Shown here one piece after another: positions 34,862 to 43,805 of a stretch of 64,000 nt of DNA. Position 1 is the first letter of the stretch; every line of letters starts with the position of its first letter. The notes beneath the pieces were generated by a model. That model saw nothing but the letters and a program-made list of their open reading frames with translations. It was not told the origin of the DNA and did no database searches. A program made the position numbers and the translations under genes. The stretch lies in contig NZ_FOQO01000001.1 of the NCBI RefSeq assembly GCF_900113765.1, forward strand, positions 558,001-622,000, written 5' to 3'. Source of the DNA: Parapedobacter indicus. Its GTDB lineage: Bacteria > Bacteroidota > Bacteroidia > Sphingobacteriales > Sphingobacteriaceae.

Positions 34862-35797
34862 ATGAATAATATTGCGAATAAAGGACGAATATTGGTAACC
34901 GGTGCGACCGGTTTAGTCGGCGGGGCATTGGTGCCTGCGTTAGTAGGTAGTGGTTATGCTGTTAACGCACTGAGCAGGTATAAACGAGCCTCAGAATTGC
35001 CGAATGTCCGATTCTTTCAGTGGGATATTGCCGCCAATAAAGTAGATGAGTCGTGCTTAGATGGCGTATGCGCAATTATTCACCTCGCGGGTGAAAACAT
35101 CGCGGCACTTCCATGGAGCAATGCGCGGAAACGTCTGCTGCGCGATAGTCGTATTCAATCTATTTTAATGCTGTATGATTTGCTCCACAAACGCAAGGAC
35201 CACGAAGTAACGACCGTGGTATCGGCCTCGGCTTCGGGCTATTACGGAGATAGGGGGGACGAGCGGATCACGGAAGATAAACCCCCGGCTTTAGACTTTC
35301 TGGGCAACACATGTAAGGACTGGGAGCACACGGTGGGCGAGGGGAGGGCGCTTGGATTGCGTACCGTTTCGCTGCGGAGTGGGGTTATCCTTTCCGCCCA
35401 GGGTGGCATCTTTTCTAAATTTGCCGGTTTTGTCAAAAAGGGATTGGGTGCGGTGCCAGGTACCGGCAGGCAATGGCTACCCTGGATTCACATAGCCGAC
35501 GCGGTGGCTATGTATATTTTTGCGCTGGAACATAACGGCATACATGGTGTATACAACATGATCGCACCTGCACAAGTCACATTTTCTGCATTTGTCCGGT
35601 CGACTGCCGAAGCATTGAAAAAGCCCTTATGGCTACCGAATATCCCGCAATTCTTGTTAAAGGCAGTGATGGGGCAAATGAGTGAAATGCTGCTCGGCAG
35701 CACACGCATGTCGGCCGAAAAAATTCAAAATGCAGGTTTCAAGTTTCGGTACCCCGAAATAAAAACAGCCGTGGCCTCCCTCATTCCGCAGCTTTGA
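34862..35797 (+). CDS. TIGR01777-family epimerase (YfcH/SDR39U1-like)
   Basis: This 311-residue atypical SDR has the cofactor motif RILVTGATGLVGGALVPAL (9-27), HLAGENIAALPWSNARKRLLRDSRI, the conserved SASASGYYGDRGDERITEDKPP, and a C-terminal DUF1731 region ending with the family-typical GFKFRYPEI. Biochemical function is not established. It is the second gene of the SDR pair and sits beside a photolyase, an association seen in light-responsive gene groups of other bacteria. The 3' end overlaps a convergent gene by 17 bases. Confidence 0.9.
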   Translation: MNNIANKGRILVTGATGLVGGALVPALVGSGYAVNALSRYKRASELPNVRFFQWDIAANKVDESCLDGVCAIIHLAGENIAALPWSNARKRLLRDSRIQSILMLYDLLHKRKDHEVTTVVSASASGYYGDRGDERITEDKPPALDFLGNTCKDWEHTVGEGRALGLRTVSLRSGVILSAQGGIFSKFAGFVKKGLGAVPGTGRQWLPWIHIADAVAMYIFALEHNGIHGVYNMIAPAQVTFSAFVRSTAEALKKPLWLPNIPQFLLKAVMGQMSEMLLGSTRMSAEKIQNAGFKFRYPEIKTAVASLIPQL

Positions 35798-36425
35798 CTG
35801 TACTTTTCCCATCCCGGCCCGGTGTTCCCGAATATACCTGTCCTTGGGAAAGGTTGCCCAGCGGTCTGCCGGGTGCACCCATATTAATTAGACTGTAGAT
35901 CCGGGAAAGGTCATTTTGTGGATTTACGCGGTAGCCGCCTGCTCGTGTGTCAATTTGGAGGTAATGGTCAGACTTTTTATCTTCGGTCTGCGGAACAATT
36001 CCGTCGCTGTCATAAGTGAAATTTACATCGCCACCATCCCCATTGGGAAAAGTGCGCGATCCATTATTGCTGGCATCTTGCCCACCCGTAAGAACGTATA
36101 ATGCCCCCAGTTTTTCAAAGCGCGCGTGGATATCAAAATCGGTGCCGTTATTTTTTCCGTCGGTGCCGAAGATATAGGCCCGTTTATCGATCGCTGCGTA
36201 ACCGATATCCAATTTTACGTCCTTCTTACCATAGAATACCAACTGGCTCCGATCGGCCATAAGCAACGTGTCGATGCGCAATACCAACGAAGAGTCTTTC
36301 CCGCCGCTAAATACTTCCTTTTTTTTCTTACCGATAGCTAATTTTCCGATATGCAATGTGTCGGTCTCTTGTGCAAATGCACCAATCGAGCACAGGGTTA
36401 ATATAAATACAATAAAGTTTTTCAT
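35781..36425 (-). CDS. Secreted protein of unknown function
   Basis: This 214-residue protein has a signal peptide ending near residue 18 (IGAFAQ). The start is ATG 36425: a strong AGGAGG lies 9 bases upstream and overlaps an alternative ATG at 36434, so the inner ATG is favoured. The mature region is rich in Gly, Asp and Asn, with DTLHIGKLAIGKKKKEV, SLVLRIDTLLMADRSQLVFYGKKDVKLDI and YVLTGGQDASNNGSRTFPNGDGGD, suggesting a beta-helical or beta-sandwich surface protein. No family is recognised. Use of a strong Shine-Dalgarno is unusual in this phylum. Confidence 0.7.
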   Translation of the reverse strand: MKNFIVFILTLCSIGAFAQETDTLHIGKLAIGKKKKEVFSGGKDSSLVLRIDTLLMADRSQLVFYGKKDVKLDIGYAAIDKRAYIFGTDGKNNGTDFDIHARFEKLGALYVLTGGQDASNNGSRTFPNGDGGDVNFTYDSDGIVPQTEDKKSDHYLQIDTRAGGYRVNPQNDLSRIYSLINMGAPGRPLGNLSQGQVYSGTPGRDGKSTVKAAE

Positions 36426-36549
36426 CACCTGCATCCTCCTTGTTAATTAAGACATTTTTTACCAGTTAAAGTTTAATTCGTGTTACAATTATCCGCAACG
36501 CATGGACGATCGCGTCCTAATCCTTAACTTCGTCCCAAGTTCATTATCC

Positions 36550-38622
36550 ATGATACGTTTTATTTTATTCTGTATAGTACTTGTTCCCGCATTTCCATCC
36601 GTAGCTACCGCGCTTCAGGATACAACCACACACCTGGAGGAGGTAACGGTAAGGGCTTATTTTACCGAGCAACCACTATTACGGCTAACGGCTTCTGCCG
36701 GCGTGGTTGGCCGCACCACACTTGGCCATCAGCAGGGAACAACCTTGTTGCCGGCGATAAATACCGTGCCGGGCGTGCGGATGGAAGAGCGCTCACCCGG
36801 CAGCTACCGGCTTTCGCTTCGGGGTAGCCTGTTGCGCTCGCCCTTCGGTGTCCGCAACGTAAAAGTATACCTAGACGAAATTCCGCTTACCGATGCGGGT
36901 GGAAATACGTATATCAACTTATTGGATGCAGGGGGCATAGCAGAAATTGAGGTGCTGAAAGGACCCGACGGAAGTCTCTTCGGTGCCAACTCGGGCGGTG
37001 TGGTGCTGATCCGGCCGCAGGGCATGCGTGATGAACAGGACCATACCGCATCGTTACGGGTGAACGGCGGATCTTTTGGGCTGTTCCACGAACAACTATC
37101 CACCACGCTGAATCCGTCGCCCGGTTATCGGTTCGGTTTCAGCCAGGCATACCAGCGCGCAGACGGTTATCGGCAGCATTCGGCGATGAAACGGGCAGCT
37201 TTTCAAACCGTACAACGATGGAATTACAAACCGGAAAGCGAGCTACGATTGATCGCCCTGTATTCAGACCTGCGCTATCTTACCCCCGGCGGACTTACGG
37301 AAGCGCAATACACAAACAACCCCAAACTTGCCCGTCCGGCCACACCGGCCACGCCGGGAGCGCTGGAACAGCAGGCGGGCATTGTCAACCAAACGCTCAT
37401 CGGTGGCCTTGTCCACGATACCCGCATCGGCACACGTCTTAAGCATGTTGCTACGGTATTTGGCTCACATACGGATTTCAGCAATCCGTTTATCACTAAT
37501 TATGAAATCCGTGACGAAGCCAATGTCGGCTTTCGTACCTATCTGGATTATACGGGTGGCCGTTCCACGGCATTCTCCTGGCATGCCAACGTGGGCATGG
37601 AGTGGCAGTATGGGAAAAATGATTTTGCTAACTACGAAAACCACGGCGGTGTACGCGGCGATGCCATGGCAATCGATGCCCTAAGGAGCAATCAGCACTT
37701 TTACTTTGCGCGCTTCAGCGCCGATGTGTATCATCGCCTGTTGCTGGAAACGTCGTTGAGCCTCAATTATTACGGATATCGATTCAGACCTCTTTTTCCC
37801 GACAGTGAACCTCGTTACACCCGGCGGACATTTGATGCTGAATGGATGCCCCGCGCTGCCTTATCGTATATGTTTAATCCGCAATCGGCAGGACGGGTTT
37901 CTGTTTCAAGGGGATATTCGCCTCCTACACTCGAAGAAGTCCGTGCATCCGACCAGGTAATTAATACGGCACTTGGCGCCGAGACCGGATGGAATTATGA
38001 AATCGGTTTCCGATGGCAGACCCCTAACCGGCGGGTAACCCTAGATGGATCGGTATTTTACTATCGCATGGAAGATGCCATTGTCCGTCAGATACTTGAA
38101 ACGGATGCCGAATTTTTCGATAATGCAGGTGGGGTTACCCAGCGCGGGATAGAGCTATCGACTTCGACCTGGGTGATCGAACCGGGGCAAACGAGTTGGT
38201 TGCGGGGGCTTCAACTGGGGGCAAACCTGACGCTGAGTAAATTCCGTTTTGGCGACTACCGAGTAGGCAACGATGATTTTACAGGAAATAAGCTTACTGG
38301 CGTGCCCGGAACAACGCTGGTCAGCAGCGCATCGATGCAATTTCCAAAAGGCATCGGGGCTTACGTCATGCACAATTATACGTCGGCCATTCCACTGAAC
38401 GACGCGAATACCGTGTTTGCCAACGCCTATCATGTATTACAGGCTAAGGTGACATGGGATAAGCCCTTGGGAAGCAATGTGATATTTCAGGTTTTTGTTG
38501 GAGGGGATAACCTGTTGAATCAACGCTACAGTCTGGGAAATGACATCAATGCCTTTGGCGGCCGTTTCTTCAACGCGGCGTCGCCACGCAATTTTTATGG
38601 CGGAATAGCGTTACGTATTTAA
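36550..38622 (+). CDS. TonB-dependent receptor
   Basis: This 690-residue outer-membrane receptor is read from ATG 36550. The signal peptide ends near residue 22, followed by LEEVTVRAYF (TonB-box region), the plug domain at about 45-160 (LPAINTVPGVRMEERSPGSYRLSLRGS, IAEIEVLKGPDGSLFGANSGGVV), and a 22-strand barrel ending in a late NLLNQRYSLGNDINAFGGRFFNAASPRNFYGGIALRI typical of siderophore or metal receptors. It lacks the SusC-type N-terminal domain and has no SusD partner. The ligand is unknown; iron chelates are plausible. Confidence 0.9.
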   Translation: MIRFILFCIVLVPAFPSVATALQDTTTHLEEVTVRAYFTEQPLLRLTASAGVVGRTTLGHQQGTTLLPAINTVPGVRMEERSPGSYRLSLRGSLLRSPFGVRNVKVYLDEIPLTDAGGNTYINLLDAGGIAEIEVLKGPDGSLFGANSGGVVLIRPQGMRDEQDHTASLRVNGGSFGLFHEQLSTTLNPSPGYRFGFSQAYQRADGYRQHSAMKRAAFQTVQRWNYKPESELRLIALYSDLRYLTPGGLTEAQYTNNPKLARPATPATPGALEQQAGIVNQTLIGGLVHDTRIGTRLKHVATVFGSHTDFSNPFITNYEIRDEANVGFRTYLDYTGGRSTAFSWHANVGMEWQYGKNDFANYENHGGVRGDAMAIDALRSNQHFYFARFSADVYHRLLLETSLSLNYYGYRFRPLFPDSEPRYTRRTFDAEWMPRAALSYMFNPQSAGRVSVSRGYSPPTLEEVRASDQVINTALGAETGWNYEIGFRWQTPNRRVTLDGSVFYYRMEDAIVRQILETDAEFFDNAGGVTQRGIELSTSTWVIEPGQTSWLRGLQLGANLTLSKFRFGDYRVGNDDFTGNKLTGVPGTTLVSSASMQFPKGIGAYVMHNYTSAIPLNDANTVFANAYHVLQAKVTWDKPLGSNVIFQVFVGGDNLLNQRYSLGNDINAFGGRFFNAASPRNFYGGIALRI

Positions 38623-38662
38623 AAAATTATGCCTACTTTCGAGACCTCAAAATAAAAGTATC

Positions 38663-39742
38663 ATGAGTTTGAAAGATTTTAAAGGAGTGGTCACCGGTGA
38701 TGCCGTTCAAGAATTATTTGAGGCAGCAAAAGCACATAAATTCGCCCTTCCGGCAGTTAATGTCATCGGTACCAATTCCATTAATGCCGTAATGGAAACC
38801 GCCAAGGCGGTCAACTCGCCAGTTATTATCCAATTGTCTAATGGCGGGGCACAGTTTTATGCAGGCAAATCATTGAATAACGACGGCCTGAAAGCCTTTG
38901 TCCTCGGAGCGGTATCCGCCGCTCAGCACGTTCATTTGCTGGCAGAACATTATGGTGTAGCCGTTATCCTTCATACCGATCATGCTGCCAAGAAGTTGCT
39001 GCCCTGGATCGACGGCCTGCTTGACCATGGCGAGCAATTTTTTAAGGCAAATGGGAAACCGCTGTTTTCCTCCCACATGCTCGATTTGTCGGAAGAGCCC
39101 ATCGAAGAAAATATCGAAATTTCGAAGAAGTACCTGGCGCGGATGAAGCCACTTGGGATGACCGTGGAAATTGAGCTCGGCGTAACCGGCGGTGAAGAAG
39201 ATGGAGTGGACAACTCCGACGTGGATAGCTCCAAACTGTATACCCAACCCGAGGAAGTTGCTTATGCGTATGAAGAACTCAAAAGCATAAGTGATAAATT
39301 TACGGTTGCGGCTGCCTTTGGCAACGTACATGGCGTATACAAGCCAGGTAATGTGAAATTACAGCCCGTCATCCTGCATAACTCGCAGGAATATATCCGG
39401 CAGAAATTTGGATTATCTGCTGAAAAGCCGGTCAACTTTGTCTTCCATGGTGGTTCGGGATCCGCTCCGGAAGAAATTACCGAAGCCATCTCTTACGGTG
39501 CCATCAAGATGAATATCGATACCGATATGCAATGGGCTTTCTGGGATGGTGTTCGTGAATACTACCAAGCCAAAGAGGGGTACCTGCAAAGTCAGATCGG
39601 CAATCCAGAGGGACCAGACTCACCGAACAAAAAATACTACGATCCCCGCGTTTGGTTGCGCAAAGGTGAGGATACCTTCGTTAAACGGCTTACCCAGGCA
39701 TTCGGCGAATTGAATGCACTGGATGTAAACAGTAAGCTGTAA
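38663..39742 (+). CDS. fbaA: Class II fructose-bisphosphate aldolase
   Basis: This 359-residue zinc aldolase cleaves fructose-1,6-bisphosphate to DHAP and glyceraldehyde-3-phosphate. Metal and substrate motifs are present: VILHTDHAAKKLLPWIDG (catalytic Asp and zinc His), EIELGVTGGEEDGVDNS, FGNVHGVYKPGNVKL, VFHGGSGSAPEEI and KMNIDTDMQW. It is the E. coli FbaA type with an extended C-terminus. A TACTTTCG box just upstream may be its -7 element. It ends before a strong terminator. Confidence 0.97.
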   Translation: MSLKDFKGVVTGDAVQELFEAAKAHKFALPAVNVIGTNSINAVMETAKAVNSPVIIQLSNGGAQFYAGKSLNNDGLKAFVLGAVSAAQHVHLLAEHYGVAVILHTDHAAKKLLPWIDGLLDHGEQFFKANGKPLFSSHMLDLSEEPIEENIEISKKYLARMKPLGMTVEIELGVTGGEEDGVDNSDVDSSKLYTQPEEVAYAYEELKSISDKFTVAAAFGNVHGVYKPGNVKLQPVILHNSQEYIRQKFGLSAEKPVNFVFHGGSGSAPEEITEAISYGAIKMNIDTDMQWAFWDGVREYYQAKEGYLQSQIGNPEGPDSPNKKYYDPRVWLRKGEDTFVKRLTQAFGELNALDVNSKL

Positions 39743-39764
39743 GCAGCAGGGGCACAGTCGATAG

Positions 39765-39799
39765 AAAAACCCTTGTCCAGGTAACGGGCAAGGGTTTTT
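39765..39799 (+). terminator. Terminator after fbaA
   Basis: An 11-bp stem (AAAAACCCTTG 39765-39775, CAAGGGTTTTT 39789-39799) with a T-tract, 23 bases after the stop. Confidence 0.9.
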
Positions 39800-39814
39800 T
39801 GTTCGCCTACCTGT

Positions 39815-39866
39815 AAAAATACCTAACACCGGGTATTTCATGAACCGCTATTCTTCGGTACGTTTG
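39815..39866 (+). promoter_or_regulatory. Palindrome-containing promoter A (lipoprotein gene)
   Basis: AAAAATACC (39815-39823), 7 nt, GGGTATTT (39831-39838), 20 nt, then TACGTTTG (39859-39866), 26 bases before the ATG at 39892. The palindrome occupies the place where a -33 TTTG would be; none is present. Geometry and sequence match element B at 40554-40605 exactly in spacing. Confidence 0.6.
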
Positions 39867-39891
39867 CAATGTATTTTATCGTTTCTAAATC

Positions 39892-40509
39892 ATGAAAAAC
39901 AGTAGTTGTTACCCGATTAAACTGGTATTTATTTTGTGTGCCCTGTTGATCGCATCTTGCGAAAAGAAAACCCCGAATCCCGATGAAGATCAAACGGAAA
40001 GCACGACCATTCCCAACTCCTTGCACATCGCATTTGAAACCCCGGATTGGAAGCGTCAAATCGATTGTTCGCACCTTGACCTCTACCCAAGTTCGGTAAA
40101 CGATGAGGTGTTTTATGTATTTGCCAGTTCGCAATCTACCTTAAACACATTTGTATTTTCGTATCCCAGTCGTGCCAGTGAGCTGGAAAAGCCGGCGAGC
40201 AAAGGCAGGTATCCGGTAGCGGAATATGCGAATCCCACGGGACCGTTTCAGTATGGAATGAAATTGCCGCTGGATGACGACAAATTTGACATAACTTATG
40301 GCCGCCTGGTTAGTAACGCTGGAGATTCCGAGACGGAATTTACTGAAATTACCGAGATAAAGCGGGTGGGAACGGAGGGAGAATATGCCTTGTTCCAAAT
40401 TAAGGGTCGGTATGGTTTTAATTCAACTTTGGAGACACCCTCCGGGACAGAAGTAGGAAACTATGTAAAAGGTACGTTTCATTTAAAGGTACGAGCGCTT
40501 ATCGATTAA
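39892..40509 (+). CDS. Lipoprotein of unknown function
   Basis: This 205-residue protein has a signal peptide with lipobox Cys23 (LLIASC) followed by charged residues. The mature domain is a beta-rich fold of about 170 residues with no recognised family (LHIAFETPDWKRQIDCSHLDL at the start; KGTFHLKVRALID at the end). It stands alone between two terminators, preceded by palindrome promoter A. The next gene, a secreted PEGA-type protein, has the same promoter arrangement, suggesting co-regulation. Confidence 0.75.
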   Translation: MKNSSCYPIKLVFILCALLIASCEKKTPNPDEDQTESTTIPNSLHIAFETPDWKRQIDCSHLDLYPSSVNDEVFYVFASSQSTLNTFVFSYPSRASELEKPASKGRYPVAEYANPTGPFQYGMKLPLDDDKFDITYGRLVSNAGDSETEFTEITEIKRVGTEGEYALFQIKGRYGFNSTLETPSGTEVGNYVKGTFHLKVRALID

Positions 40510-40553
40510 GTTCCGTAAGTCAACCAGCTGTTTCGCCTTTCTTTTGGAATACC

Positions 40554-40605
40554 AAAAATACCCGCTAGAGGGTATTTTTTTTGCTTATGGGTGCCGATAC
40601 CTTTG
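40554..40605 (+). promoter_or_regulatory. Palindrome-containing promoter B (PEGA gene), also terminator-like
   Basis: AAAAATACC (40554-40562), 7 nt, GGGTATTT (40570-40577), 20 nt, then TACCTTTG (40598-40605), 32 bases before the ATG at 40638. The hairpin is followed by extra T residues and may also terminate the upstream lipoprotein transcript. Distances between the three parts are identical to element A. Confidence 0.6.
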
Positions 40606-40637
40606 TCCTGTCGAGTTAATCTTTAAATTATATAACC

Positions 40638-41321
40638 ATGAAAACACGTAGACCCGTATCTTGCATTTTCTTTCTATTGTTAGCTTTTGCACTTTTTGCC
40701 TTACCTACTTATGCGCAGAAGGCAAAAAATCGCACCATTACCATTAACACCGAAAGCGGTGCCAGTCTCTATGTCGATGGAAGTCAGGTAACCGCCCCCG
40801 CCAAGATCAAAATCCCGAAATATGCGACCGTCAATGTAAAGGTTGAGAAGGTGGGTTTCGTCACGGAAATCCGTGACTATGAAAACAATGGTATCAATGT
40901 CATTCCAAAAACGGATTTTATCCAGCTCAACAAAGACGAGGCATACGAAAATTCATTTGTAACAAATCTTGCTAACCAAGATATTGATATCCGGCCGTCT
41001 CGAAATGCGGAGGAATCCTGGATTTTACTCAACCGCATTGTGACCGGCACGTTCGATGTGATCGCTATCATGGACAAAACCACCGGATACATGGCAACCG
41101 CCTGGTCTGCCAAGTCGTTTAATTCGGGCGTGGTGAGAACCCGTTTGATCGTCAAAACCAACAATACGGAGCCGCTGGAATACAAAGCGAAACTGGTGTC
41201 GGAAATTGCGCCTCCGGGTACCAGCGTGAATGCCGATGAATCCTTCCGTAAATGGGACAGGGTGTTGCGTACCTACGAAAATGTCATTCCCGATCTGCAA
41301 AGCCGGCTGTCGGTAAATTAA
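40638..41321 (+). CDS. Secreted PEGA-like domain protein
   Basis: This 227-residue protein has a signal peptide ending near residue 26 (LPTYAQ). Residues of about 32-75 form a PEGA-like beta unit (TITINTESGASLYVDGSQVTAPAKIKIPKYATVNVKVEKVGF), a surface-layer-type domain. The remainder is an unassigned alpha/beta region ending RVLRTYENVIPDLQSRLSV. Likely periplasmic or surface-exposed. It is preceded by palindrome promoter B, and the next gene, an outer-membrane barrel, follows after 26 bases, probably in the same operon. Confidence 0.75.
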   Translation: MKTRRPVSCIFFLLLAFALFALPTYAQKAKNRTITINTESGASLYVDGSQVTAPAKIKIPKYATVNVKVEKVGFVTEIRDYENNGINVIPKTDFIQLNKDEAYENSFVTNLANQDIDIRPSRNAEESWILLNRIVTGTFDVIAIMDKTTGYMATAWSAKSFNSGVVRTRLIVKTNNTEPLEYKAKLVSEIAPPGTSVNADESFRKWDRVLRTYENVIPDLQSRLSVN

Positions 41322-41347
41322 AACATAAACCAACATTTAAAATCATC

Positions 41348-42130
41348 ATGATGTATTCTTTGAAAAACACCGTAGCGGGAATTGCTTTGATGTTGTTTGC
41401 AGTCAACACGTTTGCACAGCAGGCAACGGTTGCGGGTAAGGGTTACAAAGAATCCGACTTCGGTAAATTCTATGTACGGTTGGGTGTCAGTATTCCGCAG
41501 GGAGCCTTTGGCAAAGCGTTCGATCTGAGCGTACCTTTATATGAAAATATCTCCAAAAACGGCGGTGTGGGCGCAGACCTTGGCGTCAATGCGGAAATAG
41601 GAAAGTATTTCTTTTTCCACGAAGATCCGATTAACGATCTGTTCAAAGTTGGGTTAGACGCCGCCTTCTTTTCCTTCGGGTATAACATGGGCAAGTCCAA
41701 GCCTCATCCGGATGAAGAAGCCGAGGCGTTCGACTTTGTCACCGGCGCTGTGAAGCTGGGGCCCGTGGTATCTTTCAATGTGTCGGGCGACTTTTATGCA
41801 GATGTTTTCTTTAAGTTGGCACCCACCGCGTTATTGTCGTTCGAGCCGCCGTACCATTTTAAAGGTGGAATTTACGAACCGGATGCTGAAGTGCTTTATT
41901 TCAACACGGATGAGAAAGTCAATTTTGCATTTAAGACCGATTTCGGTATTAACCTGCGGTACCGGAGGGTGACGCTTACGGCCAGTTACGAGAGCGGCAC
42001 ATTCAACGTGCCGATGACCTATTACCAGAATGATGGGGCGGAAGAGGTATACGACACGGAACCCCGGGAGATGGATGGGAAAATGCCGATGGGACTGTTT
42101 CAGTTGAAGTTGGGGATCCAGGCATTTTAA
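41348..42130 (+). CDS. Outer-membrane beta-barrel protein
   Basis: This 260-residue protein starts at one of two adjacent ATGs (41348, 41351). The signal peptide ends at about residue 24 (NTFAQ). The mature protein alternates amphipathic strands (FGKFYVRLGVSIPQGAFG, INLRYRRVTLTASYESGTF, GLFQLKLGIQAF) as in small OmpA/OmpW-like barrels and ends in Phe, the usual terminal residue for outer-membrane insertion. No specific family is recognised. It lies downstream of the PEGA protein. Confidence 0.75.
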   Translation: MMYSLKNTVAGIALMLFAVNTFAQQATVAGKGYKESDFGKFYVRLGVSIPQGAFGKAFDLSVPLYENISKNGGVGADLGVNAEIGKYFFFHEDPINDLFKVGLDAAFFSFGYNMGKSKPHPDEEAEAFDFVTGAVKLGPVVSFNVSGDFYADVFFKLAPTALLSFEPPYHFKGGIYEPDAEVLYFNTDEKVNFAFKTDFGINLRYRRVTLTASYESGTFNVPMTYYQNDGAEEVYDTEPREMDGKMPMGLFQLKLGIQAF

Positions 42131-42162
42131 CTATATATCAACCGCCCCCGCGCTTATGGCGG

Positions 42163-42190
42163 AGGATGCCGCATAGAATTGCGGCATCCT
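42163..42190 (+). terminator. Strong hairpin between the barrel gene and guaA
   Basis: A perfect 11-bp stem (AGGATGCCGCA 42163-42173, TGCGGCATCCT 42180-42190) with a 6-nt loop lies 33 bases after one stop and 65 bases before guaA. It lacks a T-tract, so termination is uncertain; it could be a leader structure. Confidence 0.5.
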
Positions 42191-42254
42191 GTATCCGAAG
42201 AAAATGTAAGTGCTAAATCTTAAAATCCTAAATGGTTTTCCGTACCTTTGGCCC

Positions 42255-43805
42255 ATGCCAGAAAAAATCATGATCCTTGATTTCGGCTCCCAATATACCC
42301 AATTGATAGCACGCCGGGTGAGGGAACTGAACGTTTATTGCGAAATTCATCCCTATAATCACCTTCCGGAATTTGACGAAACGGTAAAAGGAGTCATTTT
42401 ATCCGGAAGCCCTTATTCCGTGCGTCAGCCCGATGCGCCCAAGGTTGATTTCAAAGCGCTTCAGGCCAAATTTCCCGTACTTGGAGTATGCTATGGTGCA
42501 CAGTACATTGCACAGCATTCGGGTGGGGAGGTCGTCGCATCGGAAATCCGTGAGTATGGCCGGGCAAATCTTCATTTCGTAGATCATGCCAACTCGCTTC
42601 TGGTAGATGTTCCCGCAGATTCCCAAGTGTGGATGTCGCACGGCGATACCATTTCGGATATTCCGGCTGGTTTTGAAATCATTGCAAGTACAGATAAGGT
42701 GAAAGTGGCTGCATATCAGGTGAAGGATACCCAAACGTATGGCATCCAGTTTCATCCAGAAGTAACCCATAGCACAGACGGTACGACTTTGCTGAAAAAC
42801 TTCGTCGTCGATATCTGTGGTTGCACACCTTCGTGGACAGCCGACGCCTTCGTGGAAACGACGGTAGCCTCACTCAAAGAGAAATTGGGCGACGATCATG
42901 TGATCATGGCACTATCGGGAGGCGTCGATTCAACGGTTGCAGCCGTTTTACTCCATCAGGCCATTGGCAAAAACCTGCATTGCATCTTTGTAGATCATGG
43001 CTTATTGCGCAAAAACGAATACGAACAGGTACTGGAGTCATACCAGCATATGGGGCTCAACATTAAGGGTGTAAATGCGAAAGACCGGTTTTACCAAAAG
43101 TTAGGCGGCGTAAGCGAGCCCGAGCAGAAGCGAAAAATCATCGGGGCAGCATTTATTGATGAATTTGACGAAGCGGCACATGCCGTGCAGGCTGAGCTTC
43201 CCGAAGGAACATCGGTTAAGTGGCTCGGTCAGGGAACCATTTATCCGGATGTTATCGAATCCGTATCCGTAAAGGGTCCTTCGGCCACCATCAAATCCCA
43301 CCATAACGTCGGGGGGCTGCCCGATTTTATGAAGTTGAAAGTCGTCGAGCCGCTCAATACGCTTTTTAAAGACGAAGTACGCAGGGTAGGGAAAGCATTG
43401 GGAGTAGCACCCAATATTTTGGGGCGGCATCCGTTTCCTGGGCCGGGACTGGCGATCCGGATATTGGGTGAGATTACCGCAGAAAAGGTGCGGATTTTGC
43501 AGGAAGCTGATGATATTTACATCCGCAATCTGCGCGAATCGGGTTGGTACGACAAAGTATGGCAGGCAGGTACCATCTTCTTGCCGGTACAATCGGTAGG
43601 CGTAATGGGGGATGAACGCACCTACGAACATGTGGTGGCGCTTCGCGCAGTCGGCTCGCTCGATGGGATGACAGCCGACTGGACACACCTGCCTTATGAG
43701 TTGCTGGCAAAAATATCAAACGAAATAATCAATCACGTAAAGGGTATAAATAGGGTTGTATATGATATCAGTTCGAAACCACCGGCTACGATTGAATGGG
43801 AATAA
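42255..43805 (+). CDS. guaA: GMP synthase (glutamine-hydrolysing)
   Basis: This 516-residue enzyme aminates XMP to GMP. The glutamine amidotransferase domain has the nucleophile in GVCYGAQ (about residue 80) and the HPEV triad part. The ATP pyrophosphatase domain has the PP-loop LSGGVDST, and the dimerisation domain ends [11 protein letters not shown] 42255 matches the family start ([22 protein letters not shown]). TACCTTTG at 42243-42250 ends only 4 bases before the ATG, implying a near-leaderless transcript. Confidence 0.97.
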   Translation: MPEKIMILDFGSQYTQLIARRVRELNVYCEIHPYNHLPEFDETVKGVILSGSPYSVRQPDAPKVDFKALQAKFPVLGVCYGAQYIAQHSGGEVVASEIREYGRANLHFVDHANSLLVDVPADSQVWMSHGDTISDIPAGFEIIASTDKVKVAAYQVKDTQTYGIQFHPEVTHSTDGTTLLKNFVVDICGCTPSWTADAFVETTVASLKEKLGDDHVIMALSGGVDSTVAAVLLHQAIGKNLHCIFVDHGLLRKNEYEQVLESYQHMGLNIKGVNAKDRFYQKLGGVSEPEQKRKIIGAAFIDEFDEAAHAVQAELPEGTSVKWLGQGTIYPDVIESVSVKGPSATIKSHHNVGGLPDFMKLKVVEPLNTLFKDEVRRVGKALGVAPNILGRHPFPGPGLAIRILGEITAEKVRILQEADDIYIRNLRESGWYDKVWQAGTIFLPVQSVGVMGDERTYEHVVALRAVGSLDGMTADWTHLPYELLAKISNEIINHVKGINRVVYDISSKPPATIEWE

